In this document: piece after piece, positions 50,604 to 59,080 of the stretch | Numbering within the stretch: position 1 is the stretch's first letter | How the letters are laid out: each line of letters begins with the position of its first letter | NCBI RefSeq assembly: GCF_025685425.1 | Contig: NZ_JAGTAS010000024.1 | Coordinates: 99,263 to 163,262, forward strand | Origin: Terriglobus albidus | Lineage (GTDB): Bacteria; Acidobacteriota; Terriglobia; Terriglobales; Acidobacteriaceae | Direction of reading: 5' to 3' | DNA length: 64,000 bases | Position numbers and translations under genes: made by a program | The notes under the pieces: generated by a model | The model's input: the letters and a program-made list of their open reading frames with translations, nothing else | What the model was told of the DNA's origin: nothing | Database searches by the model: none

Positions 50604-51245
50604 ATGGCTGCAAAGCAGGAGATTCTTAACAGGATTCGTGAGGCTTGTCTGGTGCCGGTGCTGCGCGCCAGCAGTCCGGAGAAAGCCGTGCGCATGGCAC
50701 GGGCCGCAGCCGAGGGCGGTGTGATCGTCATGGAGGTCACGATGACGGTGCCGGATGCTGTGAGCGTGATCCGCACCCTCGTCAAGGAAGACCCGCAGAT
50801 GCTTATCGGTGCAGGCACGGTGCTCGATCCGGAGACGGCGAAGATGTGCATTGCAGAGGGCGCGCAGTTCGTTGTGAGCCCCGCGTTGAATCTGCGTACG
50901 GTGCAGTACTGCCGCGAGATGGATATTGCGGTATTTCCCGGTGCGCTGACGCCGACCGAGATCGTGACTGCGTGGCAGGCCGGTGCTGACGTGGTTAAGG
51001 TCTTTCCAGCGGGAGCAATGGGGGGAGCGAAGTATCTGCGCAGCCTGAAGGCTCCGCTGCCGCAGATCGAGATGATTCCGACCGGTGGCGTTACGGTCGA
51101 TACGGCACAGGACTTTCTCTCAGCCGGTGCGTTTGGCCTGGGAGTTGGCGCTGACCTGATGGACGAGCGCGGCCTTGAAAATGGCGGTGTGACCACCAAG
51201 GCGCGCGAGTATATGCAGGTCGTGAAGAGCTTCCGCGAACGGTAG
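50604..51245 (+). CDS. eda: KDPG/KHG aldolase Eda
   Basis: A 213-residue class I aldolase. 'VIVMEVTMTVPDA' holds the catalytic Glu, 'GAGTVLDPETAKMCIAEGAQ' the substrate loop, and 'GADVVKVFPAGAMGG' the Schiff-base Lys; 'IPTGGVTVDTAQDFLSAGA' is the phosphate site. It cleaves KDPG to pyruvate and glyceraldehyde-3-phosphate, the last step of the hexuronate route encoded here. A terminator follows. Confidence 0.93.
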   Translation: MAAKQEILNRIREACLVPVLRASSPEKAVRMARAAAEGGVIVMEVTMTVPDAVSVIRTLVKEDPQMLIGAGTVLDPETAKMCIAEGAQFVVSPALNLRTVQYCREMDIAVFPGALTPTEIVTAWQAGADVVKVFPAGAMGGAKYLRSLKAPLPQIEMIPTGGVTVDTAQDFLSAGAFGLGVGADLMDERGLENGGVTTKAREYMQVVKSFRER

Positions 51246-51263
51246 ATGGGCTGAGTGTTGAAA

Positions 51264-51294
51264 ACGGAGCGCTACGAGCGCTCCGTTTTATTTA
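51264..51294 (+). terminator. Terminator after eda
   Basis: ACGGAGCGCT pairs with AGCGCTCCGT around ACG, then TTTATTT. Confidence 0.8.
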
Positions 51295-51345
51295 AACGGA
51301 ACGATAAATTCGGTTTTCATCGCTGTTAGAAATGATGGGTAGCTT

Positions 51346-51383
51346 AACCCACCCTAGCGTTGCGAGGGTGGGGCACCCGGGTG
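51346..51383 (-). repeat. CACCC-type palindromic repeat, copy 2
   Basis: CCCACCCTAGCGTTGCGAGG then GTGGGGCACCCGGGTGG is the inverse complement of the copy at 15471-15508. Confidence 0.7.
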
Positions 51384-51419
51384 GAAACGCTGAAGACCGG
51401 GGTCCCCGTTCGATCGAGC

Positions 51420-52619
51420 TTAAACGCCGGGGACGCGGCGGGACCACAGCAACGGCTGCCGCGCAGGATAGAGCCGCAGCAGCGCAAGATTGTCGAGATC
51501 GGCTGGATCCGGGGGCAGAGCCTTCCAGATCGCCGTGTATTCCGGCCTCTGGTAGGCGCGTCCGGCCAGATAAAGCGAGAGAGGACGGAGCGGGAGGTCG
51601 CGAAAGTTCTGCGCGTCAGCGGGATAGCGCCACTGCTGCTTGCTCTCGAGCGACGGAGCCAGAAATGCGACGGCGGAACGCAAACTTTTTCCATCGCTGG
51701 TCTGGAAGGTCCACTGCGATTCGAAGGGTGTGGAGAGTACCTCGCAGGCCAGCGCAAGGCACTCCAGGTGAAAGATGGAGTTGGCGTAAGGGGCGGGGCT
51801 TGCCAGCGCTGCCGGGAAGTTGCCATCCAGTGAGATCAACGTCAGCAGGACCTCGCGGAAGCGGCGCAGGCAGTATCCGGAGATGGTGGCGATATTGGCG
51901 AAGCGAGAGTATTCGCCGGCCTGTGCAACCCAGCAGATGCCGTGGATGGAACGCGTATCCCGCTCTCCCTGACCGAGGGTGGAATCGTACATCCAGTGTG
52001 CGTAGTCCGCGAACCAGGAGCGAAGTCCCTTGAGATCCGTCTCCGGAAAATCTTCCGCGGTCGCCAGAAAGCTGATGGCCCGGACAACCTCGACGAGATA
52101 TGTAGTTTCGAGGATCCCGGTAGCCCGTCCCTCGGCCACGCCTTGAATCGCCTGCCCATGGTTCAGCGACGGATTCATACGGGTCTCCGGAGTCAGAAAC
52201 CACGCCCGCAGATGGAGAAGGGCAGCGCTGATATACTTCGCGTCTTTGGTGATCAGCCACGCTGCGGCAAATGCCGGAATCACCTGTGCCATGCGCAGCA
52301 GGGCATCTCCGTGAGCATGAAATGCATTCGGATTGCGCTCGCCCTGATGTCGTACCCAGGGCTTCTCCGGATCGACGTCGGGAAACCACTCGGGATCTTC
52401 GGAGTAGAAGTCGTTCGGCGTTCCCTGAGATCGTTCCGCCGGAAAAGCTGTGATGGTCGAGGGCTTGTGTTGAAGATAGATCCCCGCCAGACGGAGGATG
52501 CGGTCATGATCGAGAGCTGCAACGTCAGGCCGGGTGGTTCCCGCAGGCAGACCAGGCACCTGTGCGTGCATTCTGAGGCCGAAGGCGCCGGCGATGGCAA
52601 GAAAGTGGCGGCGATCCAT
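51420..52619 (-). CDS. Alginate-lyase-family secreted protein
   Basis: About 399 residues from the ATG at 52619, which gives a Tat-like start 'MDRRHFLAIAGAFGLRMHAQ'. The body matches the alpha/alpha-toroid alginate lyase family: 'NPNAFHAHGDALLRMAQVI', 'LHLRAWFLTPETRMNPSLNH', 'GQAIQGVAEGRATGILET', and 'ERDTRSIHGICWVAQ', with several conserved His, Tyr and Arg residues. It should act on a polyuronate outside the cytoplasm. Its products would feed KduI, KduD, KdgK and Eda encoded next to it on the opposite strand. The exact polymer cannot be named. Confidence 0.78.
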   Translation of the reverse strand: MDRRHFLAIAGAFGLRMHAQVPGLPAGTTRPDVAALDHDRILRLAGIYLQHKPSTITAFPAERSQGTPNDFYSEDPEWFPDVDPEKPWVRHQGERNPNAFHAHGDALLRMAQVIPAFAAAWLITKDAKYISAALLHLRAWFLTPETRMNPSLNHGQAIQGVAEGRATGILETTYLVEVVRAISFLATAEDFPETDLKGLRSWFADYAHWMYDSTLGQGERDTRSIHGICWVAQAGEYSRFANIATISGYCLRRFREVLLTLISLDGNFPAALASPAPYANSIFHLECLALACEVLSTPFESQWTFQTSDGKSLRSAVAFLAPSLESKQQWRYPADAQNFRDLPLRPLSLYLAGRAYQRPEYTAIWKALPPDPADLDNLALLRLYPARQPLLWSRRVPGV

Positions 52620-52653
52620 GGCTGGAAGCATACCGGATATTTCGACTGTAGGA

Positions 52654-54162
52654 CTAAGAAGCTCCGCGCCCCTTGAGCACCGCCGGTAGGGTCATCAGGA
52701 GAATGCGCAAGTCGAGCATCAGCGTCCATGTGTCGATGTAACGGAGATCCAGGGCGATCCAGCCGTCGAAGTCGAGGTTCGATCGTCCTGAGACCTGCCA
52801 CAGACCTGTCACTCCCGGCTTTACGGAGAACCGGCGCATCAGGCTCAGGTCAGAGAACCGGCTGACATCTCGTGTGGGCAGGGGGCGCGGGCCAACCAGA
52901 GACATATCGCCGAGTAAGACATTGAACAACTGGGGCAGCTCGTCGATCGAAGTCTTGCGAAGCAACGCTCCAAGTGGCGTAATGCGTGGATCGCGCTTGA
53001 TCTTGAAGACGGGACCGGAGGTTTCATTCAGGTGTTCGAGCTTCGACTGCTGGCTCTCAGCATCCACCACCATGCTGCGGAACTTGTACATGGAGAATGG
53101 ATTCTTGTTGAGACCATAACGCGTCTGCTTGAAAATGATCGGCCCTTTGCTGGTGAGCTTGACCGCAATGGCGACCAGCAGAAAAAGAGGAGAGAGGATA
53201 ATGATCCCCAGCAGCGAGGCTACAACATCGAATGCCCGCTTGAGGAACCGCCGGCTGTCGTGGTGCACCATCTGCATCACGACGCGGTCCTGATCGCGGC
53301 GGAGTTTCTTGGTGATGGAGGTCGTAAAGATGTTTGTGAGGTATTGCGACTGCACTCCCGCAGCCTCACATAAATCGATCACGCGCTGGATCTCTTCGTA
53401 ATGCGATTTGAGAGGAAGGGCAATGAAGACCTCTTCTACAGGAAGACGCATCAGCACATCGTGCAATGCCGCAACTTTACCGAGATAGGGAGCATGGATG
53501 CGCTTTTCCGAGTCCGGCTGCGGTTTTGAATCGACAAAGCCGATGACCCGGTAGTCCCATTGAGGATGATGCGGAAGATCCTGCAGCAGCTTCCGCGCCA
53601 ACGGGCCGCTGCCGATGACCAGCGCAGTCCGTGGAGCACGTGTGTAGCTGTGAACGTAACCGGCTGAAATCCTCAGCAAGCCACGGGTGGCATAGATAGA
53701 ACCGGTTGCCAGCAGAAAGAACATCGCACTCGGGCGAATGATGTTGCCGCCTGTCGAGCGTTCGATGAGTGCAAAGATAGCAACGGGCGTGCAGCCCAGA
53801 CCAGCCAGCAGAATGCGGCTGGAGAGATGCCGGAACGATGCCGCGCGATAGAGGCCTGCAATCCAGAGGACGAGTCTCCATGCGGCCAGACAGATGAGAA
53901 ACAGGAGCAGGTTTCGCATGGAGATGCGAAGGCCGAGGAACGTCTTGAGGTGTGATGGATCGATTGAAGTGCGATAGTTTGCCAGTGTCGTAACGGCGAG
54001 GCTGAAGGAGAGAAGCAGCAGATCGAACCAGGCGACAGCGGAGTTGGAGTAAAGACGGACAGCCGCCTTACTCTCGGTCATGCCGAATCCCGAAACCGCG
54101 CGAGACGGATCCCGTCCAAGGGAGACGTGACCATCGGAGATCATTCCTGGTGTCGTTGCCAT
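52654..54162 (-). CDS. Exopolysaccharide polyprenyl glycosylphosphotransferase (WbaP/EpsE type)
   Basis: About 502 residues from the ATG at 54162; the frame extends to 54276 but the added part does not look like the family. Four to five membrane helices (residues ~30-200) precede a nucleotide-binding-like domain ('TALVIGSGPLARKLLQDL') and the C-terminal transferase: 'KRAFDVVASLLGIIILSPLF', 'FKQTRYGLNKNPFSMYKFRS', 'PLGALLRKTSIDELPQLFNV' and 'MSLVGPRPLP'. It transfers a sugar-1-phosphate to undecaprenyl phosphate at the inner membrane, the first step of exopolysaccharide synthesis. No other assembly genes (Wzx, Wzy, Wza) are next to it. Confidence 0.88.
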   Translation of the reverse strand: MATTPGMISDGHVSLGRDPSRAVSGFGMTESKAAVRLYSNSAVAWFDLLLLSFSLAVTTLANYRTSIDPSHLKTFLGLRISMRNLLLFLICLAAWRLVLWIAGLYRAASFRHLSSRILLAGLGCTPVAIFALIERSTGGNIIRPSAMFFLLATGSIYATRGLLRISAGYVHSYTRAPRTALVIGSGPLARKLLQDLPHHPQWDYRVIGFVDSKPQPDSEKRIHAPYLGKVAALHDVLMRLPVEEVFIALPLKSHYEEIQRVIDLCEAAGVQSQYLTNIFTTSITKKLRRDQDRVVMQMVHHDSRRFLKRAFDVVASLLGIIILSPLFLLVAIAVKLTSKGPIIFKQTRYGLNKNPFSMYKFRSMVVDAESQQSKLEHLNETSGPVFKIKRDPRITPLGALLRKTSIDELPQLFNVLLGDMSLVGPRPLPTRDVSRFSDLSLMRRFSVKPGVTGLWQVSGRSNLDFDGWIALDLRYIDTWTLMLDLRILLMTLPAVLKGRGAS

Positions 54163-54485
54163 ACAAGCGATTCCTCTTGGCTTCCGTAAAATAGCGCAGC
54201 TCAGGACAGCCATCCAAACACATAGAACGAGCAGGGGAACGACTCTGCACGTTACAACCTGAAGTGAGATTAACACCGTAAATCGCTGATTTGAACGGGC
54301 TATGTTGCAACTTTCGTGTCATCTGATATTCACTAAGGGGTTATCGTGCTCATTGAAGTGACCATCGGTATCGAGTGCGCTCTCGAATAGTTACTTTGGG
54401 GACAAGCCTTGCCCGTTTTTCCCATAAGTAATGCGGCCCGCCTTTGGCGAGCCGCTGATTACGGGGCAATTGGCATGCTCGAGCG
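54163..54485. other. Intergenic region with a terminator-like hairpin
   Basis: About 320 bases between two minus-strand genes. The only clear structure is the hairpin at 54433-54455; the remainder probably holds the promoter of the transferase gene, but no confident -35/-10 pair is seen. Confidence 0.5.
54433..54455 (-). terminator. Hairpin downstream of the RND pump gene
   Basis: On the minus strand GCGGCTCGCC pairs with GGCGGGCCGC around AAA (one G-U pair). No strong T-run follows, so termination is likely but not certain. Confidence 0.45.
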
Positions 54486-57400
54486 TTAGACCATGTGTTG
54501 CGGAACCTCATGCCGAACGGTTGCATGTTTCCGGAGCCTGGCCAGCAGGCTGCTCATGAAGACATACAGCACGGGGATGAAGACCAGGTTCAGCACGGTC
54601 GAGAGCAGCATGCCTCCTACGATGGCAGTGCCGACGGAGTGACGTCCCAACTTACCTGCACCTTCCGCGAAGACCAGCGGAAGTACGCCGAGGATGAAGG
54701 CAAAGCTGGTCATGAGGATGGGGCGCAGGCGAAGCTCTGCAGCTTCGATGGCGGCATCGACAATTGAGCGGCCCTGTTCGCGGAGCTGTTCTGCGAACTC
54801 GACGATCAGGATGGCGTTCTTCGCAGAGAGCCCGATCAGCATGACCAGACCGATCTGCACATAGACGTCATCCACAAGTCCGCGAGCCGCAATCAGTCCA
54901 AGTGCGCCGAGCACGGCCATCGGTACAGCCAGAAGGATGATGAACGGGAGGGCCCAGGACTCATACTGTGCAGCCAGCGTGAGGTACACCACCAGCAGGC
55001 CGAGGCCGAAGATGACGATGGCCTTGCCCGAGGATTCAATCTCTTCCAGCGCCAGACCCGACCATGAGTAAGTCATGCCCTGGATCTTGTTCTTCTCGAA
55101 GAGTTTCTGCATGTTCTCGAGGCCCTGGCCGGAGGAGAGCCCAGGCGCGGCGGAACCGAGAATCTCAGCCGAGCGGAAGAGGTTGTAGTGCGAAATGATC
55201 TGCGGACCCGAATCTTCCCGGATACTGACCAGGTTATCCAGCGAGATCATCTGCCCTGTGCTTGACCGCACGTAGTATTGGCGGATGTCCTTAGCATTCT
55301 TGCGGAAGCTGGCATCGGCCTGGATGTAGACGCGGTACGAGCGGTTGTTGAAGTCGAAGTCGTTCACATAGGTTGAACCCATGAAGACTCCGAGCGCATT
55401 GTTGATCTCAGAGAAGGGAACGCCGATGGCCTTTGCCTTCTCACGGTCGATGACCACTGTGATCTGCGGGTCATTCGCCGTGAATGAGGTATAGAGGCCT
55501 GTCAGGCCGGACTTTGGATCGCGGCCCGCGCCTACGATCTGATGTGCCACGCGATCGAGATCGGCAGGCGTGTTGCGGCCCTCATCCTGAAGCTCGAACT
55601 GGAATCCGCCGAAGCTGCCGATACCTTGAATCGGCGGTGGCTCGAAGGCAGCGATAATGCCGCCGGGAATCTGCATCAGCTTGGGAGCAACGCGCGCCAC
55701 GATGGCTGAGGCTTGATGTTCGTCGCCCTTACGTTCTGCCTGCGGTTTCAGAGGGGCGAAGATCAGGCCCTGATTGGAGGCATTGCCGCTGAAGCCGAAG
55801 CCCATGACGGCAAAGGTGCCTACGATCTCGGGCTCCTTGGACAGCAGTACCTCTGCCTGGTCGGCAAGGTTTTGCGTGTAGGCCAAAGATGCCCCCTGAG
55901 GAGCCAGCACCTGCATGATGAAGTAGTTCTGGTCTTCGCTCGGAACGAAGGCTGTCGGCACACTGCGATAGACAACAGCCGTTGCAACCAGACCGCCGAT
56001 GAACAACAGCAGCATGACCCAGCGGATGCGGAGCACGAAATGGATCAACCTCGCATACTGACGTCCCAGCCAGAGGATGAAGTCATCGATGCCGTGAGCG
56101 AACCCGCTGTAGCCCTTCGCCAGGAAGGGAATGCGTGTCCAGTCCAGCATGTGGTACTTGGCCTCTTCGCCGCGCAGCAGAATCGCCGACAGCGCCGGAG
56201 AGAGCGTCAAGGCGTTGAAGGCGGAGATGGCGATGGAGAAGGCAATGGTGAGCGAGAACTGTTTGTACAGAATGCCCGTGGTTCCCGGGAAGAAGCTAAC
56301 CGGGATAAACACCGAGATCAGCACGAGAGAGGTAGCAATGACGGCGCTTGTTACCTCCGACATGGCGACCGAGGTCGCTTCGTGCGGATCCTTGATCTTT
56401 CCATGGGAAAGGTGACGCTGTACGTTCTCGATGACGACGATGGCATCGTCCACTACAAGGCCGGTAGCCAGGGTGATACCGAACATCGTCAGCGAGTTGA
56501 TGGAGAAGTTGAAGATCTTGATGAAAGCGAAGGTGCCGATCAGCGAGACCGGGATGGTGACCGCCGGAATAATGGTCGCGCGCCAATCCAAAAGGAAGAG
56601 GAAGATGACGATAACGACGATGATGATGGCTTCAATGAGGGTATGAACCACCTCATTGATCGACTCGCCAACAACCGTGGTTGTATCGAACGCAATCACA
56701 TACTTCAGTCCAGGAGGGAAGTTCTTCGACAGGCGGGCCAGTTCGGCTTTCGCGGCTTTATCGACGGCAAGAGCGTTGGCGTTTGAAAGCTGCTGAACAC
56801 CGACACCCACACCCGGAATGCCGCTGTACTTCAGCGTGCTGCCGTAGGTCTCAGCGCCGACTTCGGCACGGCCAACATCTTTCAGGCGCACAATGCCCGC
56901 CGAAGTGTTCTTAAGGATGATGTCCTCGAACTCCGAGGGCTGCGTCAGACGGCCTACAGCCCGGACTGCAATCTGATAGCTCTGGTTGGGATCGGCGGTC
57001 GGTGGTGCGCCTACGGCGCCGGCGGCGACTTCGACGTTCTGCTCCTGCAGTGCGCTGACAACATCTGTAGCGGTCAGGTTACGAGCGGCGAGCTTAGTCG
57101 GGTCGATCCAGAGGCGCATGGCGTACTTACGTGCGCCGAAGATGACCACGTCACCCACGCCGGTAATACGCTTCAGAGGATCCTTGACGTAGAGGTCGAC
57201 GTAGTTGGAGATGAACTCCGGCGAGTAGCGGTTGTTTTCCGCGTAGAAACCACTGGCAAAGACGAAGTTCGGGTTCGCCTTGGTGATGGTGACGCCGGTA
57301 TTTTTGACCGCCTGGGGCAGAACGCCCTGTGCCGACTGAACCCTGTTCTGCACGTCGACGGCAGCAATGTTGAGGTCGTAGCCCGTCTGGAAGGTAATGG

Positions 57401-57671
57401 TGATGCTGCTGGTGCCATCGTTACCGGAAGACGAGGTCATATACCGCATACCCTCGACACCGTTGATGGCGGTCTCTAACTGGGTGGTAACGTCGTGCTC
57501 TACTGTCTGTGCGTTGGCGCCGATGTAGACACTGGTTACGGTCACCTGAGGAGGTGCCAGCTGCGGATAGAGTGAGATGGGCAATTGCGGAATGCAGACT
57601 GCGCCCGCAAGGATGATCAGCAGGGCGCAGACGCTCGCAAAAATGGGGCGCCGAATAAAAAATTCAACCAC
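54486..57671 (-). CDS. RND efflux pump permease (AcrB/HAE1 type)
   Basis: A 1061-residue inner-membrane transporter. The N-terminus 'FFIRRPIFASVCALLIILAG' and the helix 4 motif 'TGLVVDDAIVVIENVQRHLS' (proton-relay Asp pair) identify the HAE1 group, as do 'AFVPSEDQNYFIMQVLAPQG' and 'LDWRATIIPAVTIPVSLIGT'. Porter and docking domains lie between helices 1-2 and 7-8. It should export hydrophobic or amphiphilic compounds by proton exchange together with the periplasmic adaptor encoded 29 bases upstream. A TolC-like outer-membrane channel is not in the window. Confidence 0.95.
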   Translation of the reverse strand: MVEFFIRRPIFASVCALLIILAGAVCIPQLPISLYPQLAPPQVTVTSVYIGANAQTVEHDVTTQLETAINGVEGMRYMTSSSGNDGTSSITITFQTGYDLNIAAVDVQNRVQSAQGVLPQAVKNTGVTITKANPNFVFASGFYAENNRYSPEFISNYVDLYVKDPLKRITGVGDVVIFGARKYAMRLWIDPTKLAARNLTATDVVSALQEQNVEVAAGAVGAPPTADPNQSYQIAVRAVGRLTQPSEFEDIILKNTSAGIVRLKDVGRAEVGAETYGSTLKYSGIPGVGVGVQQLSNANALAVDKAAKAELARLSKNFPPGLKYVIAFDTTTVVGESINEVVHTLIEAIIIVVIVIFLFLLDWRATIIPAVTIPVSLIGTFAFIKIFNFSINSLTMFGITLATGLVVDDAIVVIENVQRHLSHGKIKDPHEATSVAMSEVTSAVIATSLVLISVFIPVSFFPGTTGILYKQFSLTIAFSIAISAFNALTLSPALSAILLRGEEAKYHMLDWTRIPFLAKGYSGFAHGIDDFILWLGRQYARLIHFVLRIRWVMLLLFIGGLVATAVVYRSVPTAFVPSEDQNYFIMQVLAPQGASLAYTQNLADQAEVLLSKEPEIVGTFAVMGFGFSGNASNQGLIFAPLKPQAERKGDEHQASAIVARVAPKLMQIPGGIIAAFEPPPIQGIGSFGGFQFELQDEGRNTPADLDRVAHQIVGAGRDPKSGLTGLYTSFTANDPQITVVIDREKAKAIGVPFSEINNALGVFMGSTYVNDFDFNNRSYRVYIQADASFRKNAKDIRQYYVRSSTGQMISLDNLVSIREDSGPQIISHYNLFRSAEILGSAAPGLSSGQGLENMQKLFEKNKIQGMTYSWSGLALEEIESSGKAIVIFGLGLLVVYLTLAAQYESWALPFIILLAVPMAVLGALGLIAARGLVDDVYVQIGLVMLIGLSAKNAILIVEFAEQLREQGRSIVDAAIEAAELRLRPILMTSFAFILGVLPLVFAEGAGKLGRHSVGTAIVGGMLLSTVLNLVFIPVLYVFMSSLLARLRKHATVRHEVPQHMV

Positions 57672-57700
57672 AGAAGTAATCCTCGATAAGGGAGAGGCAG

Positions 57701-58789
57701 TTAGCTGAGCGGTTTAACCGGCATGCCTTCGGCCAGAAACTGCAGGCCGGAGGTGATGACCTTGTCACCCGGTTTAAGTCCTTCGAGCACGGGATAGGTG
57801 TTGCCAATGGCGTCGCCGACTTTGACCGCGACCTGATGTGCGATGTAGCCGTTGCCCTGAGGCGCGGCGACCGTCACGAACGGCTGTCCGTTGATACGGG
57901 TGATCGCGAGCACTGGAACAGTAGGCTTGGGGCTGACATCCCAGGTGACACGGGCCTTGACGATCTGGAAATTACGTACCGGAGCCGAGCTGGGAATTGG
58001 AGCTTTGGCCAGAACGCTCTGCATCCCGTTCTCCACCTGGGGAGAGAGGAAGTAGATATTCGACTTCACGAGGGACTTGCCTGTATCGTCCAGAATCTCA
58101 ACGGGCAGGCCGTTTCGTACCTGGGCGCCGCGTTCCGTCGGGATGTAGATGTAGGCTTCGAGCTGTGAGTTCTCGTCCACCGTGGTGAGTACGGTGCTGG
58201 AGGTGACGTAGTCGCCCTGGTGAACCGGGATATCGCCCACAACGCCGTCGAATGGAGCCCGGATCTGGTAGTACGCCAACTGTTGGCGCTGTGCCGCCGT
58301 ACTCTCCTGCGAGGCACTGTAGTCACCCTCGGCGTTCTGGAAGTTCTGCAGAGCGATCTCGTAAGCCTGCTTGGAGACGACACCGGCCTCGTAAAGGCCC
58401 TTCTGACGCTCCAGCTCCGCCTTGGAGTACTGTAGAACGGCCTTCTTCTGATTTTCCGTCCCTGCGGTCGAGGCCACCGTGGCCTGCTGTTTCAGTGGAT
58501 CGATGGTCATCAGCAACTGGCCGGCGCGCACATGGTCGCCGCTCTTTACCAGAATGCGGGTCAAATTGCCGTCTACCTGCGGCTGCAGAGTGGCGGAGCG
58601 CCGGCTCTTGATCGTGGACACATAGGTATCGCCATTGGGTACAGGGTTCAGCGATACCGCAGCCACCTGCACCGGCATGACCTGCATCTGCTGGGGCTGC
58701 TGCTGCGCCGGAGCGCTCTGGCGGCACCCTGTCGTGGCGACGGTGGCAATGGAGACGAGTGTTGCGGCTACTGCAAGGGGGATGCGCAT
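57701..58789 (-). CDS. RND periplasmic adaptor (AcrA-like lipoprotein)
   Basis: A 362-residue membrane-fusion protein. It begins with a lipoprotein signal with lipobox TGC (VSIATVATTGCRQS), then barrel-sandwich segments ('SRRSATLQPQVDGNLTRILV', 'APFDGVVGDIPVHQGDYV') around an alpha-hairpin (residues ~105-165), a beta-barrel and a membrane-proximal domain ending 'LEGLKPGDKVITSGLQFL'. It links the RND permease to an outer-membrane channel. The permease gene follows 29 bases downstream in the same operon. Confidence 0.93.
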   Translation of the reverse strand: MRIPLAVAATLVSIATVATTGCRQSAPAQQQPQQMQVMPVQVAAVSLNPVPNGDTYVSTIKSRRSATLQPQVDGNLTRILVKSGDHVRAGQLLMTIDPLKQQATVASTAGTENQKKAVLQYSKAELERQKGLYEAGVVSKQAYEIALQNFQNAEGDYSASQESTAAQRQQLAYYQIRAPFDGVVGDIPVHQGDYVTSSTVLTTVDENSQLEAYIYIPTERGAQVRNGLPVEILDDTGKSLVKSNIYFLSPQVENGMQSVLAKAPIPSSAPVRNFQIVKARVTWDVSPKPTVPVLAITRINGQPFVTVAAPQGNGYIAHQVAVKVGDAIGNTYPVLEGLKPGDKVITSGLQFLAEGMPVKPLS

Positions 58790-59080
58790 ACAAGGCTTCC
58801 TCTAAAACGAACCTGATAATTTCTGGAACACCCAATTGGATGTGCAGTTTGGGTCGCGGATGCACGAAGAAAAGAAGAAAGTGCACGCGATTATTTCGAT
58901 CTAGAAGCGTCCTCCATTTTAGCCGTCATCTTCTTCTGTTCAAAGGGCAGTGGCCGAGTGCCGGGTCTCGCTGAGCGATGGTATCGTGATGAATGAAATA
59001 CCCCGGAAAGTAAAGCGGGATCGGGTGGCCTATGTGGGACAAAATGGGCCATTCAGATTTCCCTGGAGTGACGGCATTCG
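58790..59080. other. Divergent promoter region between RND adaptor and bcsAB
   Basis: About 290 bases with no gene. Both flanking genes point away, so promoters for both should lie here. No repeat, operator or confident promoter was identified by eye. Confidence 0.5.

Noticed and set aside
55713..56786. 357-codon plus-strand frame inside the RND pump gene
   Set aside because: Antisense shadow of a highly conserved AcrB-type gene; the translation is charged repeats (QDEDR-rich) with no recognisable fold.
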